Counted from the first letter of the stretch, positions 46,351 to 58,628 are shown. The stretch: DNA of 64,000 nt from Margaritifera margaritifera (GCA_029931535.1 JAQPZY010001660.1:1389001-1453000), one strand, 5' to 3'. Notes: generated by a model not told the origin, from the letters alone. Numbers and translations are program-made.

Positions 46351-46915
46351 CAGTCCACTTTTTCCCCCACGTTTTTGTGTAAAATAAAGAATGGCAGTCA
46401 AGATGCTTGACTACACTCCCTAACAGTGACCTTGAGGCTGCAACTGGCTTTTCGGTCCTTTCTTTTGTCTTTGCCCTAGAACGTGTCATAGTGGTAGGAA
46501 CTGGGTACTGTTTTGCTGTCAAAATGAGTACTAAACGCCGTTCAGGCTCAATTTACTCTAGTCCGAGTTGACGCTTTTGCAGCACTGCAAGTGATATGCG
46601 GCTTCAGGGTAATGGAGGTTTGATCCCAGTTAGCGCTTCAATCCTGTCTCGTGCCTCACGTGCTGCAATAGCATGTGCCATCTTTTTTACAAAAATATGT
46701 TACTATTATAGATATTTCCAATTGATTGTACAATTTTCTGTTCTGTAGACTAAAGAATATAAAACTCGTCCGCTGTAACATTAGTACACCTAATGTTTAT
46801 TCGGCAGATAATTTTCTGTGACGTAAGTAATACTAGTAGGCTTAATGTTCAATAGAAAGATCCATTTGTGTGCTTGTCCATTGTAACGCTAATACACCTG
46901 ATGATTAATAGGTTG
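46350..46915. other. Flank of pPolB copy 3, small duplication
   Basis: The minus-strand frame at 46196-46522 overlaps the polymerase N-terminus in another frame. At about 46779-46801 and 46882-46911 a duplicated word CTGTAACATTAGTACACCTA / TTGTAACGCTAATACACCTG occurs. Nothing else is recognised. Confidence 0.4.
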
Positions 46916-46916
46916 C

Positions 46917-47301
46917 TCAAACTCCAGCCCCTGTTCCAGCTGTCATTCCGACGGTTCCAGAGTGTGTTCCAACTCCAGCTATTGTTCTTCCAACTCCGGC
47001 AGATCCAACAACCCGCCGTCTCGACGCTTCCAGCAGCAGCGGATGTGATAGCTGCTCTTTCAACACAAGGGAACATTTGGTGCACACACTCATCTGCATA
47101 TGCAAACCTCTGCAATATCTTGTTCATTCCAGACTTGTTACACAAAAAGTTTTATATTATGTCTCAAAGCAAACTTGCGACACGAAACTGAAGGAGTACA
47201 TCATTTTCGGGTACTTAAACCAGAGAGTGAACCAGAATCCCTGTTTAAAATTTCGAGATAGTGATTCAGAATCCACATGCAATTTTCATTCAAAAGCATG
47301 A
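46917..47301 (+). other. Unassigned ~127-codon open frame, Pro-rich then Cys-rich
   Basis: One plus frame is open from just after a TAG at about 46909-46911 to a TGA at 47299-47301. It opens with a Pro-rich stretch (TPAPVPAVIPTVPECVPTPA), then SSSSGCDSCSFNTREH with clustered Cys, and ends DSDSESTCNFHSKA. It lacks an early ATG. An AG precedes it, so it could be an exon, but it may equally be part of a mobile element lying between the pPolB and Penelope-like relics. Not recognised. Confidence 0.3.
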
Positions 47302-47339
47302 AATCTGAAATACAGACCATGTGCTTTTGACCAAGTGAT

Positions 47340-48180
47340 TGTCAACGCAACAGCAAAAATCATTGAAAACAAACTCGACGTATACACCAAGCTAACAGAC
47401 GAACATCAGTACATGCTCCCATCCAGTTGTCACCTAAAACATTGCATTCAAAATATCCCCTTTAGACGGACACTAAGGAGCAAAATAATCTTCTCTCAAG
47501 AAGAGACATTCGAAAACTTGTCTACAGAATCCTCTCAATATCTAGTCGGAACTATGACAGATAAAATTGAGGATGATGCCTTAAAAAGGCCGAAAATGGA
47601 CAATCGGGACGACCGTTCAGAGTAAAGAAACCAAGAGAAGATATTGAAAGAATACCATTCGTTCTAACTTTCCAACCATATTGCCTCCCAGTAGGCAGAA
47701 CCATTGAACACCACTGGTTTACGACTTAATCATTAAGAACAATTTTTCCAAATAAACCAGTCATAGCACACGGCAGACCCAAACATCAGAGAGACATACC
47801 CGTCAGAACAACACTAAAACCTTTCACAAACCAAACTAATAACGAATCATTCGAACCTTATGGGGATAAAAGATGCAAGACATGCAAACACATGATCAAA
47901 ATTAATAATTTCTTCGGTACAATGACGGGCGAAAAACTCAGTATTCACAGCAGCACTAACACATACAAAACACAAAATGTGGCATATTGAAATTTTATGC
48001 ATAGTTTGTTCAAACCAGTATGTGATGGAGACAGAACACTTTTCTTCCAGTTCCCACCATTTCAATGACATTATAATGCCTTGCATAACTCACAATTAAA
48101 ACTGGAACGTCCAAACTAATAGAACAAAGGAAACGTGCTGGATTTGCCGCCTCGGAACTATTGGATCAAATGGCTTGAAT
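47340..48180 (+). pseudogene. Penelope-like retroelement C-terminal relic
   Basis: The 96-codon frame at 47335-47625 contains LDVYTKLTDEHQYMLPSSCH followed by LKHCIQNIPFRRTLRSK, matching the end of the Penelope-like reverse transcriptase. In shifted frames follow IPFVLTFQPYCLPVGRTIE (about 47650-47705), IAHGRPKHQRDIPVRTTLKP (about 47760-47822), GDKRCKTCKHM (about 47862-47895, a Cys pair) and NVAY...CIVCSNQYVMET (about 47975-48030), the start of a GIY-YIG endonuclease. It ends with CWICRLGTIGSNGLN (about 48135-48178). At least four frame breaks make it inactive. The catalytic palm of the reverse transcriptase is not present. Confidence 0.75.
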
Positions 48181-48253
48181 AGTGCACCTGCTGCCCTCGC
48201 TCCCCCTCCCACTGCACCCATTTCTCAAAACTAAACCAAGTGCCGGTGGGCAA

Positions 48254-48520
48254 TGTCCAGGCCCAGGAGTGTACTGGGTAAGCAACTCGGCCCTGGACTT
48301 ATCTGCCGGGACAGGCCCGGGGTTTTGCTCACACCAGTGTTTACACCGGTAAAAACGGATGTTTTTGACGGCCCACCGGCCCACCGATGCGGCGGTCTGC
48401 CGGGACAGGCCCGGGGTTTTGCTCACACCAGTAAAACACCGGTAAAAACGGATTTTTTTGCGGCGGCCCACCGGGATTTGTCCCGGTATGCCCAATGGCC
48501 AGTACACCACTGTCCAGGCC
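48254..48520. mobile_element. GC-rich MITE-like element with 9-bp inverted ends
   Basis: GTGTACTGG at 48269-48277 is the exact reverse complement of CCAGTACAC at 48499-48507. Outside these, TGTCCAGGCC occurs directly repeated at 48254-48263 and 48511-48520, possibly a duplicated flank. Inside, two related ~90-bp units each contain TGCCGGGACAGGCCCGGGGT followed by TTTGCTCACACCAG and ACCGGTAAAAACGGAT. The GC content is far above the window's background. It has no coding capacity and looks like a non-autonomous DNA transposon. Confidence 0.6.
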
Positions 48521-48534
48521 TGTGTCAAAGGTGA

Positions 48535-49045
48535 GGAAAATCAATAATACTACACTTGCATATAAATTATTCTTTTACCTCCAAGAGACCCATATTGACA
48601 AGTTAGAGATGTAAGAATAATAATACAGGCTGATATATGTACTAGCTCTATCTGCCCTAAGGGAAACAAAATAATCGTGTAATTTAATGTAACTGAGTAC
48701 ACTCTTGGACTAAATGAATGTTTTAGCTCTTCATTTTTGTTTTGTTTCCCCTTGGTTTGGTCAGTTTCAATATTCTGTGCTCAGCCAACACTACGCTTGA
48801 CAATTACGAATCAGGAGATGTTTTTAGTTTTAGATCAGAATTAGATGTCATGCTAGGAATTTATGAAAAGGGGTAATAAATATCAAACGACAAAATTGGT
48901 TTCCCAATTTCGGATCGAGGTACCCTTATTTAAACATATTGCCTCCGAGTTCATCGAAACCAATTATTTGTAATAAATAAATAGATAATAAAGATAGCGT
49001 ACTCAAAGCAGCCGCATAAAGAAGTATTGTATATTATACTATTGC
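48535..49045. other. No recognisable gene
   Basis: AT-rich filler between the MITE-like element and a SINE tail. Confidence 0.5.
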
Positions 49046-49155
49046 TGATCACTTTCACCTTAGGGAGCTTTTTTGCGATAGTCCGTGCACGTGGAAAATA
49101 TTTACACACGCTATCCCACTTGCTGTGCCGTAAAATACCAAACACCATTATCACC
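49045..49155 (+). mobile_element. SINE 3' fragment
   Basis: CCACTTGCTGTGCCGTAAAA followed by TACCAAACACC matches the tail of the SINE at 52605-52797 (CTGTACCGTAAAACACCAAA on its minus strand). No tRNA head was found, so it is 5' truncated. Confidence 0.45.
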
Positions 49156-49976
49156 ATACCCACATTCTACAGCTAAATTTCCCATGTCGCTGATATAGTA
49201 TCTGGAATCCTCAAAATTTATTAATATATTTAAATGACAATTATCATCAGTTAGAGCGTATAATCTTGTCCATTACTTCATTAGAATGGAATTATATAAA
49301 CTGAAGAAAAAAGCCGGTAATATCCGTTTATGTAACTTATGTTATTTGTCCTGACAACTATAAGTTATAAGGCATGATTCATGTTCATCGAGATACACAC
49401 ATCACTGGTAATCTTATAATTTTTTTAAGGAAATAAGGGATCATTTAAGATTTGAAAAAAAATGGACCCTCTCTTCAATGGCAGCATGAATGTTCATAGT
49501 ATTGTAATCATCATAAAGTATTATCTATGTTTTTACTTTTGAATCGTGTTCACATGTCAATACAATCTGATGGATTATTCCCAGCAATTACCACGCCGGT
49601 CTCCTGTTGCTCTTAAAAAAAATTTAAATAAAAAAAAATTCAAATCCATTTATGATACCAATAAGTCCAATTTTACCCAATGTTTTCTGATATGAGATAA
49701 AAACAATAATATTTTAAAATGATGATGATTTTCAAGTTAGCATTTTACAATAGCAAGGTCTCAAGTAAGATAAGGGAGGAATGATTTTACTCTTTTTTGA
49801 GAGAACACTATAATGCCCAATGAGGATTGCTTTTTCCTTAAAGAATATCAGTCTTGTACAATAATCCTACAAAATTACCATACATAAGTTTCCAGCATAG
49901 AAAGCAAGTTATAATTTCATTTGAATAACCTTTTAGCAATCAAAAAGCGTTGCATAGAAGGTATATGTGTTTCCTG

Positions 49977-50077
49977 AGTAGATATAAGGAAATTTTTCAC
50001 GAGTGAAGTGGGAAACACCACTCGTGACAATACAAAATGTTTCCACTTCACGAATGAAATATTTCCTTATATCTACT
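49977..50077. repeat. Long imperfect palindrome (~40-bp arms, 20-bp loop)
   Basis: The left arm 49977-50017 (AGTAGATATAAGGAAATTTT...AGTGGGAAACA) is nearly the reverse complement of the right arm 50038-50077. An alternative inner hairpin pairs CACGAGTG (49999-50006) with CACTCGTG (50018-50026). It may be a fold-back element or MITE. The open frame at 50008-50196 is incidental. Confidence 0.85.
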
Positions 50078-50079
50078 TA

Positions 50080-51365
50080 AAAAAATCTAGATTTTCATTT
50101 TATCCTCTATTTATTAAGACAAAAACGTTCGATTTGCATGAATTTTGTCTCCATTCTGTGCCTATGCGATTAACGGCTGCGTTACTACATCGATAAAAAA
50201 AAGTTCCGAAATTTACAATAATTTCAGGATAGAGATCTTTTACATTTACCAAATTATGCTTCAAATTGTGTATTTTGTCAAATTAATGACTGTTTTCAAA
50301 CGAAAATGAACAGACTTTTATTTCGTTAACACATTTCTTGCGCGGATTGATAAAGTGAACATTGTTGGGGTGGGGCTTCTATAGAAACATCACAGTCACA
50401 TCCGACATATTTCAGAGCGTAACATCTTTAAACAAAAGATTTTACTGATTGTGAGTTTACTTATGTGGAATCTGGTTCTTTATTTTGTTCATTTGTGCAT
50501 TCAAACGTGAATTTTTGCTTAGGCAAACTTGCAGTCTAGTTCTGTGACAGACAATGCACCCAAATTTCGATTGTCACCTAATTTCGGTTGGCAATCAAGA
50601 CTCATCAATGCCTGATTTCTCCATCGTTTTCAAACATGATTATGATTTTGTTGAGAGTTAGAATCGCTACTTAAACAATTTTACGACTATATTTAACTAA
50701 ACGTTTTTCCTAACAATGTGTCTATTTGTCGTAGAGTGTAACACGTATACGATACTGAATGGCTGACAGAATATTGAATAGCAACAATTCATGTAACTTC
50801 AGTCACTAATAATTTGCAGGATTCATGTAGAAACGTAATTTTAAAAAGTGAATACTTGAAGCCTTCGTTTTGTTTTTTTAGAGTTCTTCTTTTTTAGGCA
50901 TTTTTTATGACGCTTCCTTATTGATTAAATAAATGTATACTAGAGGGTCTATTAGTCTTAACACAATTTAAGATCTGTTCATCCTGATGGAAAGAGATAT
51001 AGAAGGAACAGAAGAAAAAGAAAACTGAAATAGACCTAAAAATGGAAATACATATTTGAATAACATACATTAGGGCAGATATATTTCCTAAATGGGAAAA
51101 GAAAGTAATCCCAAAAGTGATATCGCCACTGCTGTGGTGATAAAAGTGGTATCGTCACTGTGGAGATATCATTTTTCTCCAACTGATATATTTCAGTATC
51201 TCGTTATGAAATATGTAATAAACTGTTTACATGCACTAATTTTTCAGTACAAGAAATAATTACTCTTCGGGGAGAAAAAGTTTTGAACTAATGGAAATGA
51301 AAGATGAGATTCATTCAACATTTCATCACATACTCCAAAATCGAGGTATTCATTCAGTTCAATAA

Positions 51366-51425
<60 letters not shown>

Positions 51426-52600
51426 GATCGAACTAGCGATATCAGATGTGTTCTTTATGATATTGTGCACCCCGTAACTCATTTTGAGTTAAACATTTAT
51501 ATACAAAGTATACGGGTCCTGTTAATGTCCTGTTTTAATAGACGATTTCATGAACTTTTTTGGCTCAAGTCAAATCTTTGCGTCTGTCTAATTGCACTTT
51601 GGACAAATTTTATCACTATAAATTTGAGCATTTTGACCAAATAAAGTGAAATGCTGCTATGCTATGATTCATCATGAACTGTATATATAATTTTTTCAGT
51701 TGTAATGGAAGGGGTGGGGACGGACAATGTTATCACACCTCTATTTACCTCTACATGCAAACCTTGAGAGCGGATATCTTAAGGTCAACACATTTGAGTG
51801 GATTTATGGTAAAATATATTTGCTTGATTAATATGGTGTAAATAAAAACCGGATGAAGTCATTTAAACTAAAGTATCAATGTGTACTCGATTTACTAAAC
51901 TCGTGAGGAGTCCGTTTTCTTGTAATACGTTACTGTCCATGCAAAGAAAAACTTCGTGAATCAAAGATAGTGACTGATGTATAAAATAAATGGGAAAACC
52001 AACATCTGTAAGCAAAAACACGATGAAATTATTATGTAAATATTTAATAATTTGTGTTGGAATACTAGCACGTGAGATGACTTAATGATAACGTTGTGGA
52101 ACAAACGCACAAGCGGCATAAATGATGCCAGCCAGAAAAAAACTCTGAAAATGTTACCTTATTCCTGTCTGCAGTGTACTCAGTTAGAGCCCTCGTGGGT
52201 TATAATATTTGAAATAGATGATGGTATTTATTGTCCGCTAATCACTTAACGTCCGCCGTGCTTTTTCTCCTCCACGTTTAGCTTATTGTCTGTTTTTTTG
52301 TGTTATTCTCCGCCACCTATTGTCCCGTTCGCCAATTGTTCACAACATTCTAGTTCGCAAGTATGCTTTCCAAAGTTTACAGTCTTCTGATAATGGGATT
52401 CTGTTGATCATATATTTAATATCTTATGAGTACGTCATTTACAATGACATGGACATAGGACGTGAATTTTACAAGATCCAGTTCATTTCTGATCGGCAAC
52501 TTTATTGCGTTTTACGTAACCCTTCTCATGAAATCTCTCCGTCATAATAGTAACGAAAGAGACATCTTCAAGAAACGCAGTAAATTCATAAGGTTTGAAA
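50080..52600. other. Mostly unassigned; near-duplicate words at 51113-51170 and a CT tract
   Basis: AAAAGTGATATCGCCACTGC at 51113 is followed by the related AAAAGTGGTATCGTCACTGT at 51142, a diverged ~29-bp tandem pair with internal self-complementarity. No gene recognised. Confidence 0.5.
51368..51422. repeat. (CT)n microsatellite
   Basis: About 27 CT units. Confidence 0.97.
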
Positions 52601-52604
52601 TAGT

Positions 52605-52797
52605 TACGTTTGGTGTTTTACGGTACAGCATTACAAGTAGGTTATTTAGTGCCTATAAAATTCTAGCAAAGTGCCTTGCCCATGGACACACCACGGTAGC
52701 CTACCTGGGCTGATCTGAGGGAAGGCTTCTACTTCCAAACCCTTTCGGGCGCGAGTCAGGCACGCTAACCACTGAGCCACTGCAGCTCCTGCCTCTA
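52605..52797 (-). mobile_element. tRNA-derived SINE
   Basis: On the minus strand from 52797 it reads GAGCTGCAGTGGCTCAGTGG followed by TTAGCGTGCC, an intact A box. The B-box position holds GGGTTTGGAAG (degraded). The body contains GTGTCCATGGGCAAGGCACTTTG split across 52660-52690. The 3' end reads CTGTACCGTAAAACACCAAA, a mollusc-SINE-like tail shared with 49045-49155. Confidence 0.7.
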
Positions 52798-52799
52798 TT

Positions 52800-53412
52800 A
52801 GTTGCCTCTTACGACATACAAGATAGTGCACCGGGCCTATTCTACATTCTCTAGCCCGCAGGGGGTAAAATCACAAGGACTAAGTCATGAAGCATCACTA
52901 GGATTCTCAGTATGGCTTATATTGCAGACACATCATGATCATTGGAAACCATCTATACCTAAGAAGAACATCTTCAATTTTCGTGAAACATTTCTCGCCG
53001 ATTCTGGAGGGAAAAGATGACAATTTACATAAAAGACATAAGTATATGTATGGCGGATATCAAAGACCCAAGAAGACAAAGCTTTCAGTGAGTCTTTTGT
53101 TTGAAACCTTGATTATTAGAGCTAAAAATTGCAAAACGATGTCCATTCGTTAGGACTGGTAATGTTTTCACAGTTAATTGGCTGCATGTGTACATCAGTT
53201 GAAAAATATGATATAATGTTGAAATCTATCAAACATGAAATATAAGGAAGGCAATACGTGCATATTAATTGATCTAAAAATGGATTGCAATTGGCGATCG
53301 TTTTGTTTCTCTAGAAAACGTGGTAAATCAAAGCGGGATTTTCAGTCCGTCTGCATATTTCGTTTATGCCTAATTCTCATTTTGTAAGCAGATTTCAAAT
53401 ACATTTAATGTA
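52800..53412. other. No recognisable gene
   Basis: Two small overlapping frames (52802-53020, 52935-53153) show no recognised domain. Confidence 0.45.
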
Positions 53413-53413
53413 C

Positions 53414-54261
53414 TGTTACGGAATCATACCTTTTTACCTTTTTATAATGATTTAATTTACTAATTTATGATTTCTGTTTTTAGTCTGAATAGGGGTTAGC
53501 ATATCAGTATAGATACGACTAATGCTCGATCAATAAGTGGTCACATGATCAATTGCGCGGGAAATGAAGTCGACCTGGCTTTGTACTTTTGGAAATCAAC
53601 ATTGAAAGGTCACATTCCATACTACAATAACATTATGTTTACTCTTTAAGATTTTTAGTACGCTAGACCTTTGGGTAAATGACGCGTAACCTAGTTCCTG
53701 ATTGGTTCTTAGAGGGTTGTGTTATTTTGAAATACCATATTATTAAAGACGGAGAAAGGACATTCCCTTTTAATTCTGCGCACTTAGTAAAGATATATAG
53801 GGAATAATCTTGGGAATTATCCTTCTTTACAATTGCTTGATCGAAGAGAGGTTATTGAAATTATTCAGTTCAGTGTGGAATTTATTTAATTAGTAATTCA
53901 TCTGAATTACTATACAGTTCCGTGGAATTATCGGACATTATTCTAAAACTTGTGAGATTCCAGACTTGCAAGGATTATTTTGGATTTTATCAGAACTTAT
54001 CAGCTTCAACACAGTACAGGTTATTTTTCATTCGGAATACCACATCCGGATTATTCGGATTAACATCAGGAAGTGAACTTTAAAACATTTTAGGACTTTT
54101 TAGGATATTCTATACTGTAAGTTATTTTAATTCTTTCACTTTGATTGTTTGTTGAAGTATTTTAATTCTTTTAATATTTTAGGAAATTAAAGATTTGCAT
54201 TTTAATCTTGAAAGCTTGTTTGTGTCTTTTATTCTGTTACATTACCCCTAGAGTCGTAACA
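53414..54261 (+). mobile_element. Solo LTR, copy 3, with perfect 5-bp target duplication
   Basis: Begins TGTTACGGAATCATACC and ends CCCCTAGAGTCGTAACA. The five bases before (TGTAC, 53409-53413) equal the five after (TGTAC, 54262-54266), the mark of integrase-mediated LTR insertion. The plus orientation is taken as sense because a TATATAG lies mid-element and a T-rich TTTTATTCTGTTACATTACC precedes the end. It is the reverse-oriented relative of 41949-42863 and 20484-21319. No internal retrotransposon genes remain, so LTR-LTR recombination removed them. Confidence 0.8.
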
Positions 54262-54269
54262 TGTACACT

Positions 54270-55865
54270 ACCTTCTTTTTAGGGCCTCAAACGGGCGTTG
54301 TCACTCCAAATTTTGTAAAATCAGAATGCATGCTATTTCTTGTAAAAAAAAAAAATCATTCTCTCCTTTCCCTCTATTGATTGTAAACATGCAATAATCA
54401 TGAGTAACATGATGTGAATGACACATCTTTAGCGTTGTTTCCTCTCTAAGCACATAATGTGACAATATTTTACTAACGGCTGAATACATTGGCGGACAGT
54501 AACTCTTTGTCTGCACTTCTTTTAAGTAACAAAATTTTGAATCCTAAATTTGAGTAGTAAATGCTGATAAACCCGTTAAAACTGTACGTGAGTCACATTC
54601 CAAGACATTTTTTGTATTTTAAGTAAAATGAGCATAACTCTATTTACGTAGTAATATGTATGTGATTTATTTTAACACATTAGTTTTACATGAAATATTG
54701 AGACATGGGTATTCACAAACATATCACATTCCCAATTAGACCTACATTTGTTTTCACCTGTGCCGTTATGTTCCTTCTCATCCATGCACTCATCAGAGGT
54801 GTGGTGACAAGAAATAAGCCTTTGAAAGATTTACGGCCTTGGGGTGGGTGGGTTGTTTCTTAGCATGAAAATATGATTTTCGGACTAGAATTAGAGAACT
54901 TTACTGCAATGATGGGACCCATCATCTGTATGGTAAATTTATTCCTGGTGTTATAATTCCCAGCAAAGGTGGACGTATTATAAGGACCATCTTTGCCTAT
55001 GTCATTGGTGTTTTGTATAACAGACGATGGAATCAACAAGTCTTTTACCTAATTTTGTACAAGAATGTACATACTTTCACAAAAGAAGTTTTAAAATACT
55101 TTCAAGCTTTGACTAAAAATAGAAACAAATTTGGCATTTTTTCACTCTAAAAATGGCTATTTTCGTATATATCTTCACCAAAAATACCTTTTTCTATTTT
55201 TAGTCAACGCTTCAATGGAGAATCAACATTTTTTTTTTCAACCCTCACCTACTGTTTCGGCTAGTTTTATTCGGGAAATAGAAAGAACCAATGAAAAAAT
55301 AATTCCTGTAAACGTTGTAATTTCTTCTAAAAAATGAAATCAGACTTGTCTTTTCAACGCTCTTTGCAAACTGCATATATTACAAGGATAAAAAATGGAC
55401 CTTATACTACGACACCCCCAACCCCCCTTTACTTTACGTATAATTCAGACCTCAAATGTCCTCGTATATTGCTTTATTTTTCCATCAAAAGTCGCTTGGT
55501 TATTATGTAATGACATGTTTGAAAATCAGATTCGCCACCATTTATACTTACCTTGCTTTTATAATAAAAAGATCAAAAGCAAAAGAATTACAATAACAAT
55601 CAGAAGGGATACACGATCTATTACTCTATTGTTTTCATAACTGAACAGGAATCCAGAGTCTTCTCAACACATGAACTAAAAACCATAATAATATACCAGC
55701 ACAACCTCTTTGCACCTTTTCATTTTTTAATGTTAATACACTGTAACACGCATTACCATTAAAAGGAAAATAAAAGTTATTTGTTAGACTGGATGAAGTG
55801 CAAAGGTGTAAACAAAACATAATAGTAAAACAATTTTCATTGAGATATTAATAGAATCCGTTATA
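54270..55865. other. No recognisable gene
   Basis: Several small frames with AT-driven Phe/Tyr/Lys-rich composition. None recognised. Confidence 0.5.
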
Positions 55866-55870
55866 TACAA

Positions 55871-55991
55871 TGGTGTGGGATAGGGAAAAATCCAACCCGT
55901 GGGTCAAAATATGTGGGTCGGAAAGAGGCTTCGCTGAGTTCCTGCCCACAAATTCTGATCCTAAGGGTGAGTTTTCCCTATGCCCACACCA
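55871..55991. mobile_element. 121-bp fold-back element (MITE-like)
   Basis: TGGTGTGGGATAGGGAAAA at the left pairs with TTTTCCCTATGCCCACACCA at the right end. Inside, GTGGGTCGGAA pairs with TTCCTGCCCAC around AGAGGCTTCGCTGAG. The whole unit can fold into one long hairpin. Confidence 0.75.
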
Positions 55992-55994
55992 GCG

Positions 55995-57390
55995 CATATG
56001 ACACTTTATTTTTCTCTTATTATTTCTAATCAGAACAGAGTGGTGTGAAAAATATGGCGGGTCATCGGCATGGGTGTTGCTATAGAAAGACACATTATTT
56101 TCTAACGTATTTTGCGTCAACGAATACGGCATACACAGCTTCCTTTATAAAAAATTCAAGAATGTGTGTTTCTACTCAAGCATTATTTGTCTTTTCAATA
56201 TTAAAAACGCTGAAACCATTGCAGAGATTTATGACGTCATAAGTTTAATGATGCCAGCTATGGTGTCACTGAGTGCACTCTTGTGCGATTGGTGTATCCC
56301 ACATGGCTTTCTTAATGGGCCAGCTGTGTCACACATATATGTGAATTAGAGAAAATCTTTTCACATTCTATATGCAATTACACAGCAATAGCAATTCAAT
56401 GAATTTTTCTTTAGCTTTTGGACCCAAATTGATTGCTGCTAGTCAGTGGTTAAAAAAAAAATCACGTCCCCCCTTTCATCTCCAATTTGTTTGATACATG
56501 CTATGTTAACGTAGAGTAGCTGCTGGCAAACTTATCAAGGGAGGGACAATTTTACATAAAAAAATTAAAAGTTAAAACGCGTAGTCAGTTAAAATGAAAG
56601 TGGAGATTTATTAGAGTCAATATCTGATTACGCCAAGTCTATCTTGCGTGTACGAAATAGCGATTAATAATACCTTATTTTCTAGTCAATTATTACAACT
56701 ATTTTCAATATGTTTATACAATACAAAACTTCGTGTAATACTTGTCCTCAATCTCTCTGTTGGTATTTGAATATGGATTGATAGACAAAAAGAGAAAGCG
56801 GTAGTGAAAAGATGCAAGTTGAATTATGTTAGGAGCACTAATCAAAACTAAATTGTTAAAAAAAAAACAAAAAAAAAAAACATCAACAACACAACAACAA
56901 ATAAAAAAAAGGAAACATTTATCACAGTGACCTGAATGGATTGCATGAATTTTGTGGATACTGGTTAACATGTATTCGTGTAAAGGAGATGATGACAGCA
57001 GAATCAAAGTTATAAAACGTTGAACGAAAGAATATCGTAATAATATCAGGTCAGGGAAAAGCCATTCGGGGAATGAAAAGTATAATTTTCATGAATTCAT
57101 CATAAAAATGGAACAATCCTAGATGCTAAAAATCAGGGAAATTACTTATTTCTGCATTACCACATTTGTATTTGTTGAAGTTATGTAATAAATTGTATCA
57201 TTCAGATGATATTAGTGTTTCACTTACACGTTTTCCAGGAATATTTTAATCCATCACATTCAGTATATAATTAAAAGCTAAAATCTGATGAAGAAAGGGA
57301 TAGTTCTTGATGATATTTGCAAAATCTGTGCAAGAAAGCTTAGAATTTCCCAGACATACATGTGAGTAACGCGATTATTTTTTTTTAATT
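55995..57390. other. No recognisable gene
   Basis: Small frames at 56045-56242, 56164-56349 and, minus, 56714-57007. An A-rich tract lies at about 56858-56880. Nothing assigned. Confidence 0.5.
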
Positions 57391-57393
57391 ACA

Positions 57394-57459
57394 TTGGGGG
57401 GGGGGGGCACCATAATCTGGTTAGTGCTTAGGGCCTCTAAAGGTTTTAATCCGGCCCTG
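57394..57459 (-). mobile_element. hAT-like transposon terminus
   Basis: Read on the minus strand from 57459, CAGGGCCGGATTAAAACC then TTTAGAGGCCCTAAGCAC and a long C run is a typical 'CAGGGCCGG...' hAT-like end. The opposite end was not found nearby, so this is a terminal fragment. Confidence 0.5.
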
Positions 57460-57464
57460 GGTCG

Positions 57465-58620
57465 AGTGGAAAATATTTGTAGACACCAAAGACTGATCAG
57501 TAGCACTTTGAGTGATGTCTCCATTTTAATTACATATATTCGCTAAATCTGACAATTTTGTCGATTGGTACAATTTGCTCTAATTGTCATGTAGAACACC
57601 ATTATGCTCGTTACTCTTTAGCAGCAGCGAGACTTGGAAGTAATTGTGGAGCCTTCCGGTACTAAACTCATACATAGACTATTCATATGTCTTTCTCTCA
57701 GACTGAACGAGACTGTTACGGACCATCTGCTATATTATATGAAATTCATTATAAATTTGTAGTATGGTACCCTGACATCTTTACTACGTACGTAACGTAA
57801 TTAAGAAGGCAAGGTACCAGACAGGCACTGATAACATAGGTACATAACGGACGTACCGGCTCTGCCCACTTATCTGTATATAGACTAACTCATATACGGC
57901 AATATTCTTACATTTTCTCTTAGGAAGTGACTGAATTAAATTTTTGATGTTTCTTTTGTCTCCATAAGTGTTGAATGTGCTTTTTCTCGTATCTCCTCAT
58001 GACGTATTTTGATTTTATGTCATTGAATATTGAAATGAGTTCACCGCCTGTGCTTCGGTTAATCTGAGGGAACCCTTAATTTCCACATACGGGTCAAGTC
58101 ATCTTTTCCGGTTCCTTATACACATTTGGTTTGCTCTGTTCTTATCCACACTATTATCTTTAAATCAAAACTTCAATGATTGCTATTTTGTTTTCTTCAG
58201 AAAGGAAAGCTTTGAAAACAGTGGAAACAAAATGTTTGTACTTTTTAAAGGGACATTCTCTGAAACCTGCGGTGTTTCGATATTGTTTTTAAAATTGAAA
58301 TGAAATGAAATGATCTATGATGGAAACTATCGAGTACATCACCTGTTTTAATGAACAAACAATGGCCTCCGATCAGTTAATTCAATGGATGATGTTGATA
58401 ATAAAGTTATAACTGTCATACTGCAGTGTAGCTTTGATATTCATTACTATAACTTTAAATAATCGAGAGCGCAATTAGTATTGTAGACAAAAAGTAACAG
58501 ATACAATAAGAACTATATTGAATATAGCTACATTCAATCATTCAATTTCAATCTGAAAATTGCTCTTTGTTTTTCTTGTAGAAATAGTCTAGACGGTTCT
58601 TCATAAATTAAATTTAAAAA
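57465..58620. other. No recognisable gene
   Basis: Unassigned AT-rich sequence; no notable open frame. Confidence 0.5.
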
Positions 58621-58628
58621 GGCATTGT

